Positions 18,634-27,588 of a DNA stretch of 64,000 nt are shown piece by piece. The stretch spans positions 62,001 through 126,000 of the forward strand of contig NZ_CAJPVI010000010.1 in NCBI RefSeq assembly GCF_905397435.1. The letters are read 5' to 3'. Source of the DNA: Cupriavidus numazuensis (GTDB taxonomy: Bacteria > Pseudomonadota > Gammaproteobacteria > Burkholderiales > Burkholderiaceae). Under the pieces are notes generated by a model. That model was not told the DNA's origin, searched no databases, and saw nothing but the letters and a program-made list of their open reading frames with translations. Position 1 is the first letter of the stretch. Each line of letters opens with the position of its first letter. The position numbers and the translations under genes are program-made.

Positions 18634-19716
18634 TCAGATACGCGCAAACTCGGTGTAACCTTCCGCGCCACCACCAAAGAACGTAGCCGCCGGTGCCTCG
18701 AACAGAGGCGTCTCCAGGCGCAGCCTTTCGACGAGGTCAGGATTGCCGATAAAGGGCTTGCCGAAAGCGATCATGTCCGCATGACCTGAAGCCGTGGCAC
18801 TCAAGGCGCGCGCCCGGTCGTAGCCGTTGTTGGCGATATACGCCCCACCGAACGCTTCGCGAAGCGCCTGCACATCAAGCAGTTCAGCGCCGTTGCCTGC
18901 GTGCAGTTGCCCTTCGACGACATGCAGGTACGCCAGTCCCATCTCTCCGAGCCGTCGAGCAAGGTAGCCGTGCGTCTCCATCGGCGTGCTGTCCAGCGGC
19001 GTGTCGCCGATCGCGGTGGAAAGCGGCGAGAGGCGAAGCCCTACGCGGTCCGCACCCCAAACCCCGGCCACGGCTTCGACGACTTCCAGCGGGAAGCGTG
19101 CGCGGTTCTCGATGGAGCCACCGTACTGGTCGTCGCGGAAGTTGGTGCTGTCGCGCAGGAATTGCTCCAGCAGATAGCCGTTGGCTGCATGCACTTCCAC
19201 GCCATCGAACCCTGCATCCTTCGCACGGCGCGCTGCCTGCCGGTAGTCCTCCAGAATGCCGGCGATTTCCTCGGTGGTAAGCGCACGCGGCATGGACGGC
19301 GGCACGTTTCCGGCTTCGGTGAAGACGTTGCCGCCGGCCTGGATCGCCGAAGGCGCCACGGGCGCCGCGCCGCCCTCCTGCAGGCTCGTATGCGACATGC
19401 GACCTACGTGCCACAACTGAACCACGATACGGCCGCCAGCCGCATGCACGGCCGCCGTCACGGGCGCCCAGGCATCCACATGCGCATCGGTGTAGAGCCC
19501 TGGCGTGTAAGCGTAGCCACGGCCCTGACGCGAGATGTTGGTGGCCTCGGCGATGATCAACCCGGCCGAAGCGCGTTGGCCGTAGTAATCGGCGGCCAGC
19601 GGCGTCTGGACGCCGTCCATGCCAGCACGCGAGCGGGTCAGCGGTGCCATGGCGATGCGGTTGCGAACGTCGATGGCGCCAATGCGGGTGGGGGAAAAGA
19701 GGGCTTCAGTAGACAT
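18634..19716 (-). CDS. Old yellow enzyme family FMN oxidoreductase (NemA-like)
   Basis: A 360-residue TIM-barrel flavoprotein. It begins MSTEALFSPTRIGAIDVRNR and contains IAMAPLTRSRA near residue 25, VVQLWHVGRMSH near 100, GVEVHAANGYLLEQFLRDS near 175 (the FMN/substrate-binding H-x-x-N) and DQYGGSIENRARF after it. This is the NemA/OYE1 pattern: NADPH-dependent reduction of activated C=C bonds, nitro compounds or quinones. The start at 19716 is set by the standard OYE N-terminus. It is divergent from a LysR gene, its likely regulator. Confidence 0.92.
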   Translation of the reverse strand: MSTEALFSPTRIGAIDVRNRIAMAPLTRSRAGMDGVQTPLAADYYGQRASAGLIIAEATNISRQGRGYAYTPGLYTDAHVDAWAPVTAAVHAAGGRIVVQLWHVGRMSHTSLQEGGAAPVAPSAIQAGGNVFTEAGNVPPSMPRALTTEEIAGILEDYRQAARRAKDAGFDGVEVHAANGYLLEQFLRDSTNFRDDQYGGSIENRARFPLEVVEAVAGVWGADRVGLRLSPLSTAIGDTPLDSTPMETHGYLARRLGEMGLAYLHVVEGQLHAGNGAELLDVQALREAFGGAYIANNGYDRARALSATASGHADMIAFGKPFIGNPDLVERLRLETPLFEAPAATFFGGGAEGYTEFARI

Positions 19717-19877
19717 GGTGACTCCAGTTTGCCAGGGCCGAATGCAGTAGGGGACAAGGCATCTGCTTGTCCGTTCTGACCGCAGCAACGCCTCGTTGGA
19801 ATGCAGTATGTGTGGCGCGAAATCATTGATCCAATTTATTCATTGAATTCCAGTTATATCCTCGGCAATATGACTGG

Positions 19878-20792
19878 ATGCGCTACGACCTGAACCTCTT
19901 GCCCGTTTTCCTGACGCTCATGGAAGAGCGGAACGTCACGCGCGCCGCCGAGCGGCTCGGGATGACGCAGCCGGCGCTGTCCAACGCGCTGGCGCGGCTG
20001 CGCGACATGCTGCAGGACCCGCTGTTCATTCGCGAGCGGTACGGCATGCAGCCGACGGAGAAGGCCGAAGCGATGGCGCCTGGCATCGCCGCCGCGATAG
20101 CCGAGCTGGACCAGCTGGTGTTGGGGCAGCAGGCGTTCGACCCGGCGAAGGCGGAGCGCCTGTTCATCCTGGCGCCGAACAGCTACGTCGAGTTCGTGCT
20201 GCTGCCAGGAATCGTCGCGAAGCTGAGCGAGCGCGCGCCGGGCATCCGACTGCGGCTGGTGCCGTTTGGCGCAGAGCTGGCGGAAACCGGTGTGAGTTCC
20301 GGCGCGACAGCGATGGTGCTGGGCCGCATCGTCGACCCGGCGGAGAACCTTGTGGTGCAGCCGCTGATGGAAGATGGCCTCGCCTGCGTGGTTCGCGCTG
20401 ACCATCCGCTTGTCAACAAGCGGATTTCCCGGCAGCAGTACGAGCAGCTCAGGCACGTCAATGTGCTGCCACCCGGCCGTTTGCGCGCGGGTCTGTTCCA
20501 GACGCTACAGCGCGAGGGGCTTCGCCGCGAGGTGGCGATATCGGTCACGCACTTCATGGCCGTTCCCGAACTGGTTGCGGCAACGGACTACTGCGCAACA
20601 CTGCCTGCGCAGATCTGCCGGCACCTTGCGCGCGATGCGCGGCTAAAGGTGCTGGCCGCACCGGTCGATCTGGGTACGTTCCCGGTGCAAATGGCCTGGC
20701 ATGTCCGCTACCGCCATGATCCCGCGCACCAGTGGCTGCGCGAACTGGTGGCCGAGGTCGCCCGTGAGACCGTAGCGGTCAAGGCAAAGTAG
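19878..20792 (+). CDS. LysR-family regulator divergent from the old yellow enzyme gene
   Basis: A 304-residue LysR protein: MRYDLNLLPVFLTLMEERNV, RAAERLGMTQPALSNALARL (recognition helix) and an effector domain from about residue 90 (LFILAPNSYVEFVLLPGIVA). The MRYDLNLL start and shape are typical of the NodD/NahR-like subgroup, often activated by aromatic or electrophilic ligands. About 160 bp separate it from the OYE gene; an AT-rich patch there (19833-19860, with ATTCATTGAAT) is a plausible regulatory region. Control of the OYE gene is inferred from the divergent layout. Confidence 0.88.
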   Translation: MRYDLNLLPVFLTLMEERNVTRAAERLGMTQPALSNALARLRDMLQDPLFIRERYGMQPTEKAEAMAPGIAAAIAELDQLVLGQQAFDPAKAERLFILAPNSYVEFVLLPGIVAKLSERAPGIRLRLVPFGAELAETGVSSGATAMVLGRIVDPAENLVVQPLMEDGLACVVRADHPLVNKRISRQQYEQLRHVNVLPPGRLRAGLFQTLQREGLRREVAISVTHFMAVPELVAATDYCATLPAQICRHLARDARLKVLAAPVDLGTFPVQMAWHVRYRHDPAHQWLRELVAEVARETVAVKAK

Positions 20793-20833
20793 GCGACTGC
20801 GGCGGTCTCGCGCAAGCGGCAAATACCTGCCGG

Positions 20834-21577
20834 CTAATCCATGATCTTGTCCGCCCCGCCGCCGTTCTCCACCCACGTCCGCACGAAATCGATATGCGTT
20901 TGCATGGCAGTGCGTGCTTCTTCCGGACGGCGCGCGCAGATGGCATCGCACACGGTGCGGTGCTGCAATAGCAGGAGCGCGGACGTGGCCTCGCCCTCTT
21001 CGCGCAGGCCGGTGCCGCTGATGGTGATGTGTTCGCGCAGCATGCTGATGACACTGGTATGCAGGTGCAGGAACATGGTGTTGTGCGAGGCCTGCGCGAT
21101 GGCATCGTGCAGGCGCGTGTCGGCGTCTGCCTCAGCCTGTTTGTCGTCCACCATGCGCGCGCGTTCGAGTTCGGCCATCAGGCCGCGGATGCGCTTGCGG
21201 TCTTCATCGTCGCCACGCAGCGCGGCGAAGTAGGCCGTGGCGCCTTCCAGCACGCGGCGGAATTCGAGGATGTCGTCGCGCAGGGCCGGATGGTCGGCCA
21301 CGAGCTGGCCCCATGGCGAGGCAATGCCTGAGCGCAACTGGTCGGTCACGTAAACGCCCGCGCCGCGCCGGCTTTGCAGCAGCCCGCGCGCGGCCAGCCG
21401 CTGGATGGCTTCGCGCACGGTGTTGCGGGCCACGCCGTACTGTTCGGCCAGGTCGCGCTCGGCCGGCAGGCGCGCGCCCGCGGGCCAGGTGCCGTCCAGC
21501 AAGGCGGTTTCCATTTGCCGCATCACCGTTTCGACGCGTCCCCTGCCCCGCCCGTGCGATTGCGTCTGCGTTGCCAT
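20834..21577 (-). CDS. lldR: GntR/FadR-family lactate regulator LldR
   Basis: A 247-residue FadR-type regulator. The N-terminal winged helix (ARLPAERDLAEQYGVARNTV then REAIQRLAARGLLQSRRG, residues ~30-75) is followed by an all-helical FCD effector domain (DDILEFRRVLEGATAYFAAL, with metal-ligand His residues in LHDAIAQASHN and MQTHIDF). Divergence from lutACB and lactate permease genes and a PdhR/LldR-type operator in between support LldR. It is expected to repress until lactate is present. The start at 21577 has GGGGGAG just upstream; a longer version from 21601 is possible. Confidence 0.87.
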   Translation of the reverse strand: MATQTQSHGRGRGRVETVMRQMETALLDGTWPAGARLPAERDLAEQYGVARNTVREAIQRLAARGLLQSRRGAGVYVTDQLRSGIASPWGQLVADHPALRDDILEFRRVLEGATAYFAALRGDDEDRKRIRGLMAELERARMVDDKQAEADADTRLHDAIAQASHNTMFLHLHTSVISMLREHITISGTGLREEGEATSALLLLQHRTVCDAICARRPEEARTAMQTHIDFVRTWVENGGGADKIMD

Positions 21578-21619
21578 CTGCTCCCCCGCTGATCCCGTCA
21601 TGCCAATGTGATGTCCGCG

Positions 21620-21640
21620 CAAAGTGGTCCAACCAATTTG
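21620..21640. promoter_or_regulatory. PdhR/LldR-type operator
   Basis: The sequence AAGTGGTCCAACCAATTT at 21622-21639 has the TGGT-N3-ACCA core of operators bound by the PdhR/LldR branch of the FadR family. It sits in the divergent promoter region between lldR (start 21577) and lutA (start 21706), where a repressor controlling both directions would bind. Confidence 0.75.
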
Positions 21641-21705
21641 AACTGTAGCGCGGAAGCGGGAATTATGCGCCGGAACGTGCGATTCCAGCGCGTGCGGAGC
21701 GAGAC

Positions 21706-22485
21706 ATGAAGGACAGGCAATACCCCACCACTGCCCCCACGCAGGTCTATCTGTTTGCGACCTGCCTGGTCGACCTGTTCGTGCCCGAGGCCGGGCTTGA
21801 CGCCGTGCGGCTGCTCGAGCGCGAAGGTCTGACCGTGCACTTTCCGCGCGCGCAAAGCTGCTGCGGACAACCGGCCTACAGCAGCGGCAATCCCGAACAG
21901 GCCCGCGATGTGGCACGTGCGCAGCTCGACCTGTTCAGCGAGCCGTGGCCCGTCATCGTCCCGTCCGGCTCCTGCGCCGGCATGATGCGGCACCACTGGC
22001 CGCAGTTGTTTGCCGATGACCCCGTCGCTGGGCCCAAGGCCCGCGAACTGGCCGAACGCATCTACGAACTCGGCGAGTTCCTGCTGAATGTGCTCCGGCT
22101 GGACTTCAGCCAGGCGCTGTCGAGCCGGCAAGCTGACGAGCGCATCGTGCTGCATACCTCATGCGGCGCGCGTCGAGAAATGGGTACGCGCCAGCATGGC
22201 GTGGCGCTGGTCGACGCGCTGCCCGGCGTGACGCGCGTGGAACATGAACGCGAATCCGAGTGCTGCGGCTTTGGCGGCACGTTCTCGCTCAAGCACCCCG
22301 ATATCTCCGGCGCAATGGTGCGCGACAAGGTCGCCTCGGCCTGCGCCACGGGCTGCGACCGCCTGGTGTCCGCCGATTGCGGCTGCCTGCTCAATATCGG
22401 CCACACCGCCGCGCATGACGGCGCACCGTTGCAGGTCGAACACCTTGCCAGTTTCCTGTGGCGCCGTACCGGAGGTGCAGCATGA
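21706..22485 (+). CDS. lutA: L-lactate utilisation protein LutA
   Basis: A 259-residue protein with the two cysteine-rich (CCG) domains of LutA/YkgE: SCCGQPAYSSGN near residue 52 and ECCGFGGTFSLKHPDIS near 185, plus further Cys in LHTSCGAR and SADCGCLLN. LutA is one of three subunits of the cytoplasmic iron-sulfur enzyme system that oxidises L-lactate to pyruvate. It is the first gene of the lactate operon, divergent from lldR, and overlaps lutC by four bases (ATGA). Confidence 0.92.
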   Translation: MKDRQYPTTAPTQVYLFATCLVDLFVPEAGLDAVRLLEREGLTVHFPRAQSCCGQPAYSSGNPEQARDVARAQLDLFSEPWPVIVPSGSCAGMMRHHWPQLFADDPVAGPKARELAERIYELGEFLLNVLRLDFSQALSSRQADERIVLHTSCGARREMGTRQHGVALVDALPGVTRVEHERESECCGFGGTFSLKHPDISGAMVRDKVASACATGCDRLVSADCGCLLNIGHTAAHDGAPLQVEHLASFLWRRTGGAA

Positions 22486-23189
22486 ACGCCCTCACTGCAC
22501 GCGAACGCATGCTGGGCCGGCTGCGCGCCGCCGCGCCGGCAACTGTCGCCACCACTACCGCCGAGATCGATCAACGCATCGACACGCACTATGCCGCGCG
22601 CAGTCACGGCACCCCTGCGCGCGCCGAACTCGTGGCGTCGATGCAAGCCGCGCTTGAAGCCTCGCATGCCGAGGTGTGGTGCACCGGCCCATCGCAATGG
22701 CCCGCGCTGCTGGCAGAGAAGCTCGCGCAGGCTGGCGTGCAATGTCTGCTACTGAATCCGACGCAGCCGGCTGGCGCCGCGCTGAAGCAAGCCTTGCCGC
22801 CGCAGATCGAAGCCATCGGCTACGACCGCCCGATCGAGCAATGGAAGGCCGAGTTGTTCGACACGGTCGATGCCGGCTTCACAGTCGCGCGCTCGGGGCT
22901 GGCCGCCACGGGCACGCTGATCCTCGCGCCGGATGCGGGTTCGCCACGCACGGTGTCGCTGGTGCCGCCGCTGCATGTGGCGCTGGTGTATGCGTCCACG
23001 CTGCATGCCGACCTGCACTCGGCCGCGCGCGCCGAACGCTGGCGCGAGGGCATGCCGACCAACCTCGTGATGGTGTCGGGCCCGTCGAAGACCTCCGATA
23101 TCCAGCAAACCCTGGCCTATGGCGCGCATGGTCCGCGCCAGCTCTGGGTAGTGATCGTCGATGACAGCAACGCAGGGAGCCAGGCATGA
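22482..23189 (+). CDS. lutC: L-lactate utilisation protein LutC (LUD domain)
   Basis: A 235-residue LUD/YkgG-family protein. The C-terminal half has the family core VDAGFTVARSGLAATGTLIL followed by SPRTVSLVPPLHVALVYAST. It starts at the ATGA overlap with lutA (22482) behind GGAGGTG, and overlaps lutB by four bases. The gene order here is lutA-lutC-lutB, not the lutABC order of Bacillus subtilis. LutC is required for growth on lactate with LutA and LutB; its exact chemical role is less clear. Confidence 0.9.
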   Translation: MNALTARERMLGRLRAAAPATVATTTAEIDQRIDTHYAARSHGTPARAELVASMQAALEASHAEVWCTGPSQWPALLAEKLAQAGVQCLLLNPTQPAGAALKQALPPQIEAIGYDRPIEQWKAELFDTVDAGFTVARSGLAATGTLILAPDAGSPRTVSLVPPLHVALVYASTLHADLHSAARAERWREGMPTNLVMVSGPSKTSDIQQTLAYGAHGPRQLWVVIVDDSNAGSQA

Positions 23190-24631
23190 GCGAAACCACG
23201 CTGCACTTTGTCCCGACACAGGACTTCAAGGCACGCGCCCGGGAGGCGCTCGACGACCCCAAGCTGCGCCAGAGCTTCCGCGGCGCGATGGATTTCCTGC
23301 AGGGTAAGCGCCTGTCGCAGTTCCCGGATGCCGATGAACTCGAACATCTGCGCGACCTGGGCGAGGCGATCCGCCAGCACGCGCTGGCCAACCTGCCCGA
23401 CTTGCTGGTGCAGCTCGAAAGCAATCTGACCGCGGCCGGCGTGCAGGTGCACTGGGCCGAGACCGCCGACGAAGCCAACGCGATCATCCATCGCATCGCC
23501 GAATCGAAGCGGGCGAAGCGCGTGATCAAGGGCAAGTCGATGGCCAGCGAGGAAATCGAGCTGAACCATTACCTGGCCGAGCGCGGCGTGGACTGCATCG
23601 AGTCGGACATGGGCGAATACATCGTCCAGCTGGCCGGCGAGAAGCCGTCGCACATTGTCATGCCGGCGATCCACAAGACCAAGGGCGACATTGCCACACT
23701 GTTCGAGCAGCACATCCCCGACACGCCCTATACCGAAGACGTCGACGCGCTGATCCAGACCGGCCGCCGCGCGTTGCGCCAGGCGTTTGTCGAGGCCGAT
23801 ATCGGCCTGTCCGGCGTGAACTTCGCCGCGGCGGATACGGGGACGCTGTGGCTCGTGGAGAACGAGGGCAACGGGCGCCTGTCGACCACGGTGCCGGACG
23901 TGCATATCGCCATCATGGGGATGGAGAAGGTGGTGGCGCGGCTCGAGCATATCGTGCCGCTGTCGAGCCTGCTCACGCGCTCGGCCACGGGGCAGGCGAT
24001 CACCACCTACTTCAACCTGATCTCCAGCCCGCGCCGCGAAGGCGAGCGCGATGGGCCGCGCGAGGTGCATCTGGTGCTGCTCGACAATGGGCGCACGCAG
24101 GCTTATGCCGATGCACAGCTGCGCGCGACGCTGCAGTGCATCCGCTGCGGGGCTTGCATGAACCATTGCCCGGTCTATACGCGCATCGGTGGCCACGCTT
24201 ATGGCACGACGTATCCGGGGCCAATCGGCAAGATCATCTCGCCGCATCTGCTGGGGCTGGAAGCGACTGCCGATCTCGCTACGGCTTCGAGCCTTTGCGG
24301 TGCATGCGGGGAAGTGTGCCCCGTGCGCATTCCGATTCCGCAATTGCTCGTCCGCCTGCGTACTGAAGCGAATCGCAATCCCGACGAGCAGGTCGAGCAT
24401 CCTCTGCGTGGCCAAGGGGCCAAGTACAGCCGTGGCGAACACCTGATCTGGCGATTCTGGAGCGGGGCGTTCTCGCATCCAAAGGCTTATCGCATGTTCC
24501 GCTGGGCGGCTACGCGGATGCGTGCGCTGACGCCCGCGAAGCAGATGGGATGGACGCAGCATCGGACACCGCTGACGCCTGCGAAGCGGAGCTTGTCGGA
24601 CTTGCTGAAGGACAAGGGCCAGCCGGAGTAG
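23186..24631 (+). CDS. lutB: L-lactate utilisation iron-sulfur protein LutB
   Basis: A 481-residue protein with an N-terminal LUD domain (KRVIKGKSMASEEIELNHYL near residue 115, LSGVNFAAADTGTLWLVENE near 210). Two 4Fe-4S motifs follow: CIRCGACMNHCPVY near 318 and CGACGEVCPV near 372. This is the standard LutB/YkgF layout. It transfers electrons from lactate oxidation to the respiratory chain together with LutA and LutC. Its start overlaps lutC (ATGA at 23186). Confidence 0.93.
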   Translation: MSETTLHFVPTQDFKARAREALDDPKLRQSFRGAMDFLQGKRLSQFPDADELEHLRDLGEAIRQHALANLPDLLVQLESNLTAAGVQVHWAETADEANAIIHRIAESKRAKRVIKGKSMASEEIELNHYLAERGVDCIESDMGEYIVQLAGEKPSHIVMPAIHKTKGDIATLFEQHIPDTPYTEDVDALIQTGRRALRQAFVEADIGLSGVNFAAADTGTLWLVENEGNGRLSTTVPDVHIAIMGMEKVVARLEHIVPLSSLLTRSATGQAITTYFNLISSPRREGERDGPREVHLVLLDNGRTQAYADAQLRATLQCIRCGACMNHCPVYTRIGGHAYGTTYPGPIGKIISPHLLGLEATADLATASSLCGACGEVCPVRIPIPQLLVRLRTEANRNPDEQVEHPLRGQGAKYSRGEHLIWRFWSGAFSHPKAYRMFRWAATRMRALTPAKQMGWTQHRTPLTPAKRSLSDLLKDKGQPE

Positions 24632-24668
24632 CGCCTGCCTGAAGGTCTTAAGCAAAACCAGTTTTGTG

Positions 24669-24795
24669 CCCCCTCTCCCGCTTGCGGGAGAGGGTTGGGG
24701 AGAGGGCTTGTGCTTCGACGAAGTGAAGCGCTGTCGTAAGGCCGACGCCTGCCCTCTCCCCCGCCCCTCTCCCGCAAGCGGGAGAGGGGAGAAAA
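24669..24795. repeat. Pair of REP-like hairpins (CCCTCTCCCGC type)
   Basis: Two inverted copies of a palindrome with the core CTCTCCCGC-TTGC-GGGAGAG lie at 24670-24710 and 24752-24793, in opposite orientation, between lutB and the permease gene. The same family occurs at 35331-35446, 41313-41354, 47354-47476 and 56193-56235. Such hairpins may protect or tune the mRNA between operon genes. Confidence 0.85.
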
Positions 24796-24874
24796 CAAGC
24801 GGTGCGGTGACGGCCGACGCCCTTGCCAACAACAACAAGGATTTTCCGAAATACCACTGAAGTAGGAGACGAGC

Positions 24875-26584
24875 GTGCAACCCTGGACCCAAATCTATAT
24901 GCCGCTGGGCAGCCTCTGGCTGTCCTCGCTGGCGGCAGCCATTCCCATCCTGTTCTTCTTCCTCGCCCTGGCGGTGCTGCGCCTGAAGGGCCATGTCGCG
25001 GCGGCGGGGACGTTGCTGCTTTCACTGGCCGTGGCGATCTTCGCGTACGGCATGCCGGCGCAGCAGGCACTGGCGGCAGCGGGCTTCGGCTTTGCGTATG
25101 GCCTGTGGCCAATCGCGTGGATCATCGTAACCGCGGTGTTCCTGTACAAGATCGTGGTCAAGACCGGCCAGTTCGACGTCATCCGCGCATCGGTGCTATC
25201 GATCACCGATGACCAGCGCCTGCAGATGCTGCTGATCGGCTTTGCGTTCGGCGCGTTTCTGGAAGGCGCGGCCGGCTTCGGCGCGCCGGTGGCCATTACC
25301 GCCGCGCTGCTGGTGGGTCTGGGCTTCAATCCGCTCTACGCAGCAGGCCTTTGCCTGATCGCCAATACCGCGCCGGTGGCTTTCGGTGCGATGGGCATTC
25401 CCATCATCGTCGCCGGGCAGGTGACGGGTATCGACGCCATGCACATCGGCGCGATGGCGGGTCGCCAGCTTCCGCTGCTGTCGCTGATGGTGCCGTTCTG
25501 GCTGGTGTTCATGATGGACGGCGCCAAGGGCGTGCGCGAGACGTGGCCGGCAGCGCTGGTGACGGGCGGCAGCTTCGCCGTGACGCAGTACTTCACGTCG
25601 AACCATATCGGGCCCGAGCTGCCGGACATCACCTCGGCGCTGGTCAGCCTGGTGTCGCTGGCGGCCTTCCTGAAGGTGTGGCAGCCGCGCAGCGCAGCGC
25701 AACGTGCGGGCGGCAGCGTGGGTGGCGGCACCATGGCGATGTCGGCATTTGGCGGTGGTGGCTTTGGCAACGGCGTGCAGAACGGCGGCGATCGCAAGTC
25801 GCCGTACACCGCTGCGCAGACAATCCGTGCTTGGGCGCCGTTCGGCATCCTGACGGCCATCGTCACGGTGTGGAGCCTGCAGCCGTTCAAGGCGCTGTTC
25901 GTGGGCAATGGTGCGCTGGCCGGTACGGTGCTGAAGTTCAAGGTGCCGGGGCTGGACCAGTTGGTCCTCAAGGCCGCGCCGATCGTCGCTTCGCCCAAGC
26001 CGTACGAAGCCGTGCTCAAGCTCGACCTGCTGTCGGCCGTCGGGACCGCGATCCTGCTGACTGCGCTGATCTCCGCCGTGCTGCTGCGCATGAAGCCGCG
26101 CGACCTCGTGTCGACGTTTGGCGAGACACTGGTGGAACTGGCGCGCCCGATCCTGTCGATCGGCCTGGTGCTGGCGTTTGCGTTCGTGGCCAACTACTCG
26201 GGCATGTCGTCCACGCTGGCGCTGCTGCTGGCCGGTACGGGCGCCGCATTCCCGTTCTTCTCGCCGTTCCTCGGCTGGCTGGGCGTGTTCCTGACGGGTT
26301 CGGACACGTCGTCGAACGCGCTGTTCTGTTCGCTGCAGAACACGACTGCCCACCAGATCGGCGTGTCGGACACACTGCTGGTGGCCGCCAACACCACGGG
26401 CGGCGTGACGGCCAAGATGATCTCGCCGCAATCGATCGCGGTAGCCTGCGCGGCGACGGGGCTCGTCGGAAAGGAGTCCGAACTGTTCCGCTTCACCGTC
26501 AAGCACAGCCTGCTGTTCGCGGTGATCATCGGCATCATCACCGTGGTGCAGGCGTATCTGCTGCCGGGGATGATCCCGGGTTAA
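24875..26584 (+). CDS. lldP: L-lactate permease (LctP/LldP family), GTG start
   Basis: A 569-residue polytopic permease. Family hallmarks include [20 protein letters not shown] near residue 130, [19 protein letters not shown] [20 protein letters not shown] near 165, and [20 protein letters not shown] near 475. LctP carriers import L- or D-lactate (and glycolate) by proton symport. The GTG at 24875 is the start because TAGGAGAC lies just upstream. It follows lutACB on the same strand with a REP pair between, so uptake and oxidation are co-regulated, probably through LldR. Confidence 0.93.
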   Translation: MQPWTQIYMPLGSLWLSSLAAAIPILFFFLALAVLRLKGHVAAAGTLLLSLAVAIFAYGMPAQQALAAAGFGFAYGLWPIAWIIVTAVFLYKIVVKTGQFDVIRASVLSITDDQRLQMLLIGFAFGAFLEGAAGFGAPVAITAALLVGLGFNPLYAAGLCLIANTAPVAFGAMGIPIIVAGQVTGIDAMHIGAMAGRQLPLLSLMVPFWLVFMMDGAKGVRETWPAALVTGGSFAVTQYFTSNHIGPELPDITSALVSLVSLAAFLKVWQPRSAAQRAGGSVGGGTMAMSAFGGGGFGNGVQNGGDRKSPYTAAQTIRAWAPFGILTAIVTVWSLQPFKALFVGNGALAGTVLKFKVPGLDQLVLKAAPIVASPKPYEAVLKLDLLSAVGTAILLTALISAVLLRMKPRDLVSTFGETLVELARPILSIGLVLAFAFVANYSGMSSTLALLLAGTGAAFPFFSPFLGWLGVFLTGSDTSSNALFCSLQNTTAHQIGVSDTLLVAANTTGGVTAKMISPQSIAVACAATGLVGKESELFRFTVKHSLLFAVIIGIITVVQAYLLPGMIPG

Positions 26585-26599
26585 GCCACTCCGGCCCGA

Positions 26600-26631
26600 G
26601 GCGGGTTTCGTCGCATCCGACGATGCCCGCC
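26600..26631 (+). terminator. Stem-loop after the lactate permease gene
   Basis: GGCGGG-TT-TCGTCG-CATC-CGACGA-TG-CCCGCC forms a long interrupted hairpin 15 bp after the permease stop codon. There is no clear T-tract, so it is either a weak intrinsic terminator or an mRNA 3'-end stabiliser. Confidence 0.45.
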
Positions 26632-26708
26632 AGCTATGCGGCCTCTTAGCATGATCTGATCCGCCCGACCACAAGGGCCGGCTCATCCATCCTCAAAGGA
26701 GACAGATC

Positions 26709-27479
26709 ATGCCTTTCACCCCCTTCGACCTGACCGGCAAAGTGGCGCTGATTACCGGCGGCAACGGCGGCATCGGCCTTGGCATGGCCGAGGGCCTGGC
26801 CCAGGCCGGCGCCGATATCGCGATCTGGGGTACCAATGCGCAGAAGAACGCCGCCGCCGCCGAGCGGCTCGCGCAGTATGGGCGCAAGGTGCATACCGCG
26901 ATTTGTGATGTGAGCAACGAGACTTCCGTGGCTGCGGCCATGGATGGGACGCTTGCTGCGCTGGGTCGTCTTGACGGCTGCTTCGCCAATGCCGGCGTCT
27001 CGGCGCGTGGTACGCGGTTCGAAGAAATGGGTACGGACGACTGGTATCGCGTGTTGCGGGTCAACCTCGACGGGGCGTTTTTTACGCTGCGCGCGGCGGC
27101 GCGGCAGTTGCTGGCGCAGGGGGATGGGGGGGTGCTGGTTGGGACGGCTTCCGTCGCTGCCATCGAGGGCGCCGCACGTAACGAGCACTACGCTGCTACC
27201 AAGGGCGGGTTGATTTCGATGATGCGCGCGCTGTCGGTCGAGTATGCGCGGCATGGGATTCGTGCGCACTCCGTGCTGCCGGGATGGATCAAGACGGAGA
27301 TGACCAGCAATGCGCAGGCCAATGCCACGTTTCAGGAGATGGTTGGGAAGCGGGTGCCGATGCGGAGGTGGGGGGAGGGGGCTGACTTTGCTGGGATTGC
27401 GGTGTATTTGATGAGTTCGGCGTCGGGGTATCACACCGGGGATACGTTTGTGATTGATGGGGGGTATACGTTGTTTTGA
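26709..27479 (+). CDS. Short-chain dehydrogenase/reductase
   Basis: A 256-residue classical SDR: TGGNGGIGLGMAEGLA (residues 16-31), CFANAGVSARGT near 92, a catalytic Ser in TASVAAIEG and YAATKGG near 158, and a C-terminal VIDGGYTLF. After beta-2 it reads AIWGTN, without the Asp that marks NAD preference. It stands alone between the lactate operon and hipA; GGAGACAG precedes the ATG. The substrate is unknown; similar enzymes act on 3-oxoacyl or sugar substrates. Confidence 0.87.
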   Translation: MPFTPFDLTGKVALITGGNGGIGLGMAEGLAQAGADIAIWGTNAQKNAAAAERLAQYGRKVHTAICDVSNETSVAAAMDGTLAALGRLDGCFANAGVSARGTRFEEMGTDDWYRVLRVNLDGAFFTLRAAARQLLAQGDGGVLVGTASVAAIEGAARNEHYAATKGGLISMMRALSVEYARHGIRAHSVLPGWIKTEMTSNAQANATFQEMVGKRVPMRRWGEGADFAGIAVYLMSSASGYHTGDTFVIDGGYTLF

Positions 27480-27497
27480 AGGGGTGGCGTGGCGTGC

Positions 27498-27545
27498 TTG
27501 GCATGCGCTGCTGTTTCGCCGGCGTAGCCGGCAGGACAGCTTCGC
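27498..27545. repeat. Fragment of the interspersed GCCGGCGTAGCCGGC element
   Basis: Directly after the SDR stop codon, CTGCTGTTTCGCCGGCGTAG followed by CCGGC matches the end of the inverted-repeat elements at 8386-9088 and 38446-39118. Only the first ~45 bases are present, so this is a solitary or truncated end. It sits between convergent genes. Confidence 0.7.
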
Positions 27546-27588
27546 TTGCCAAGCGGCTTTGGCGATACGAGCCACTGAGTGCTGTTCC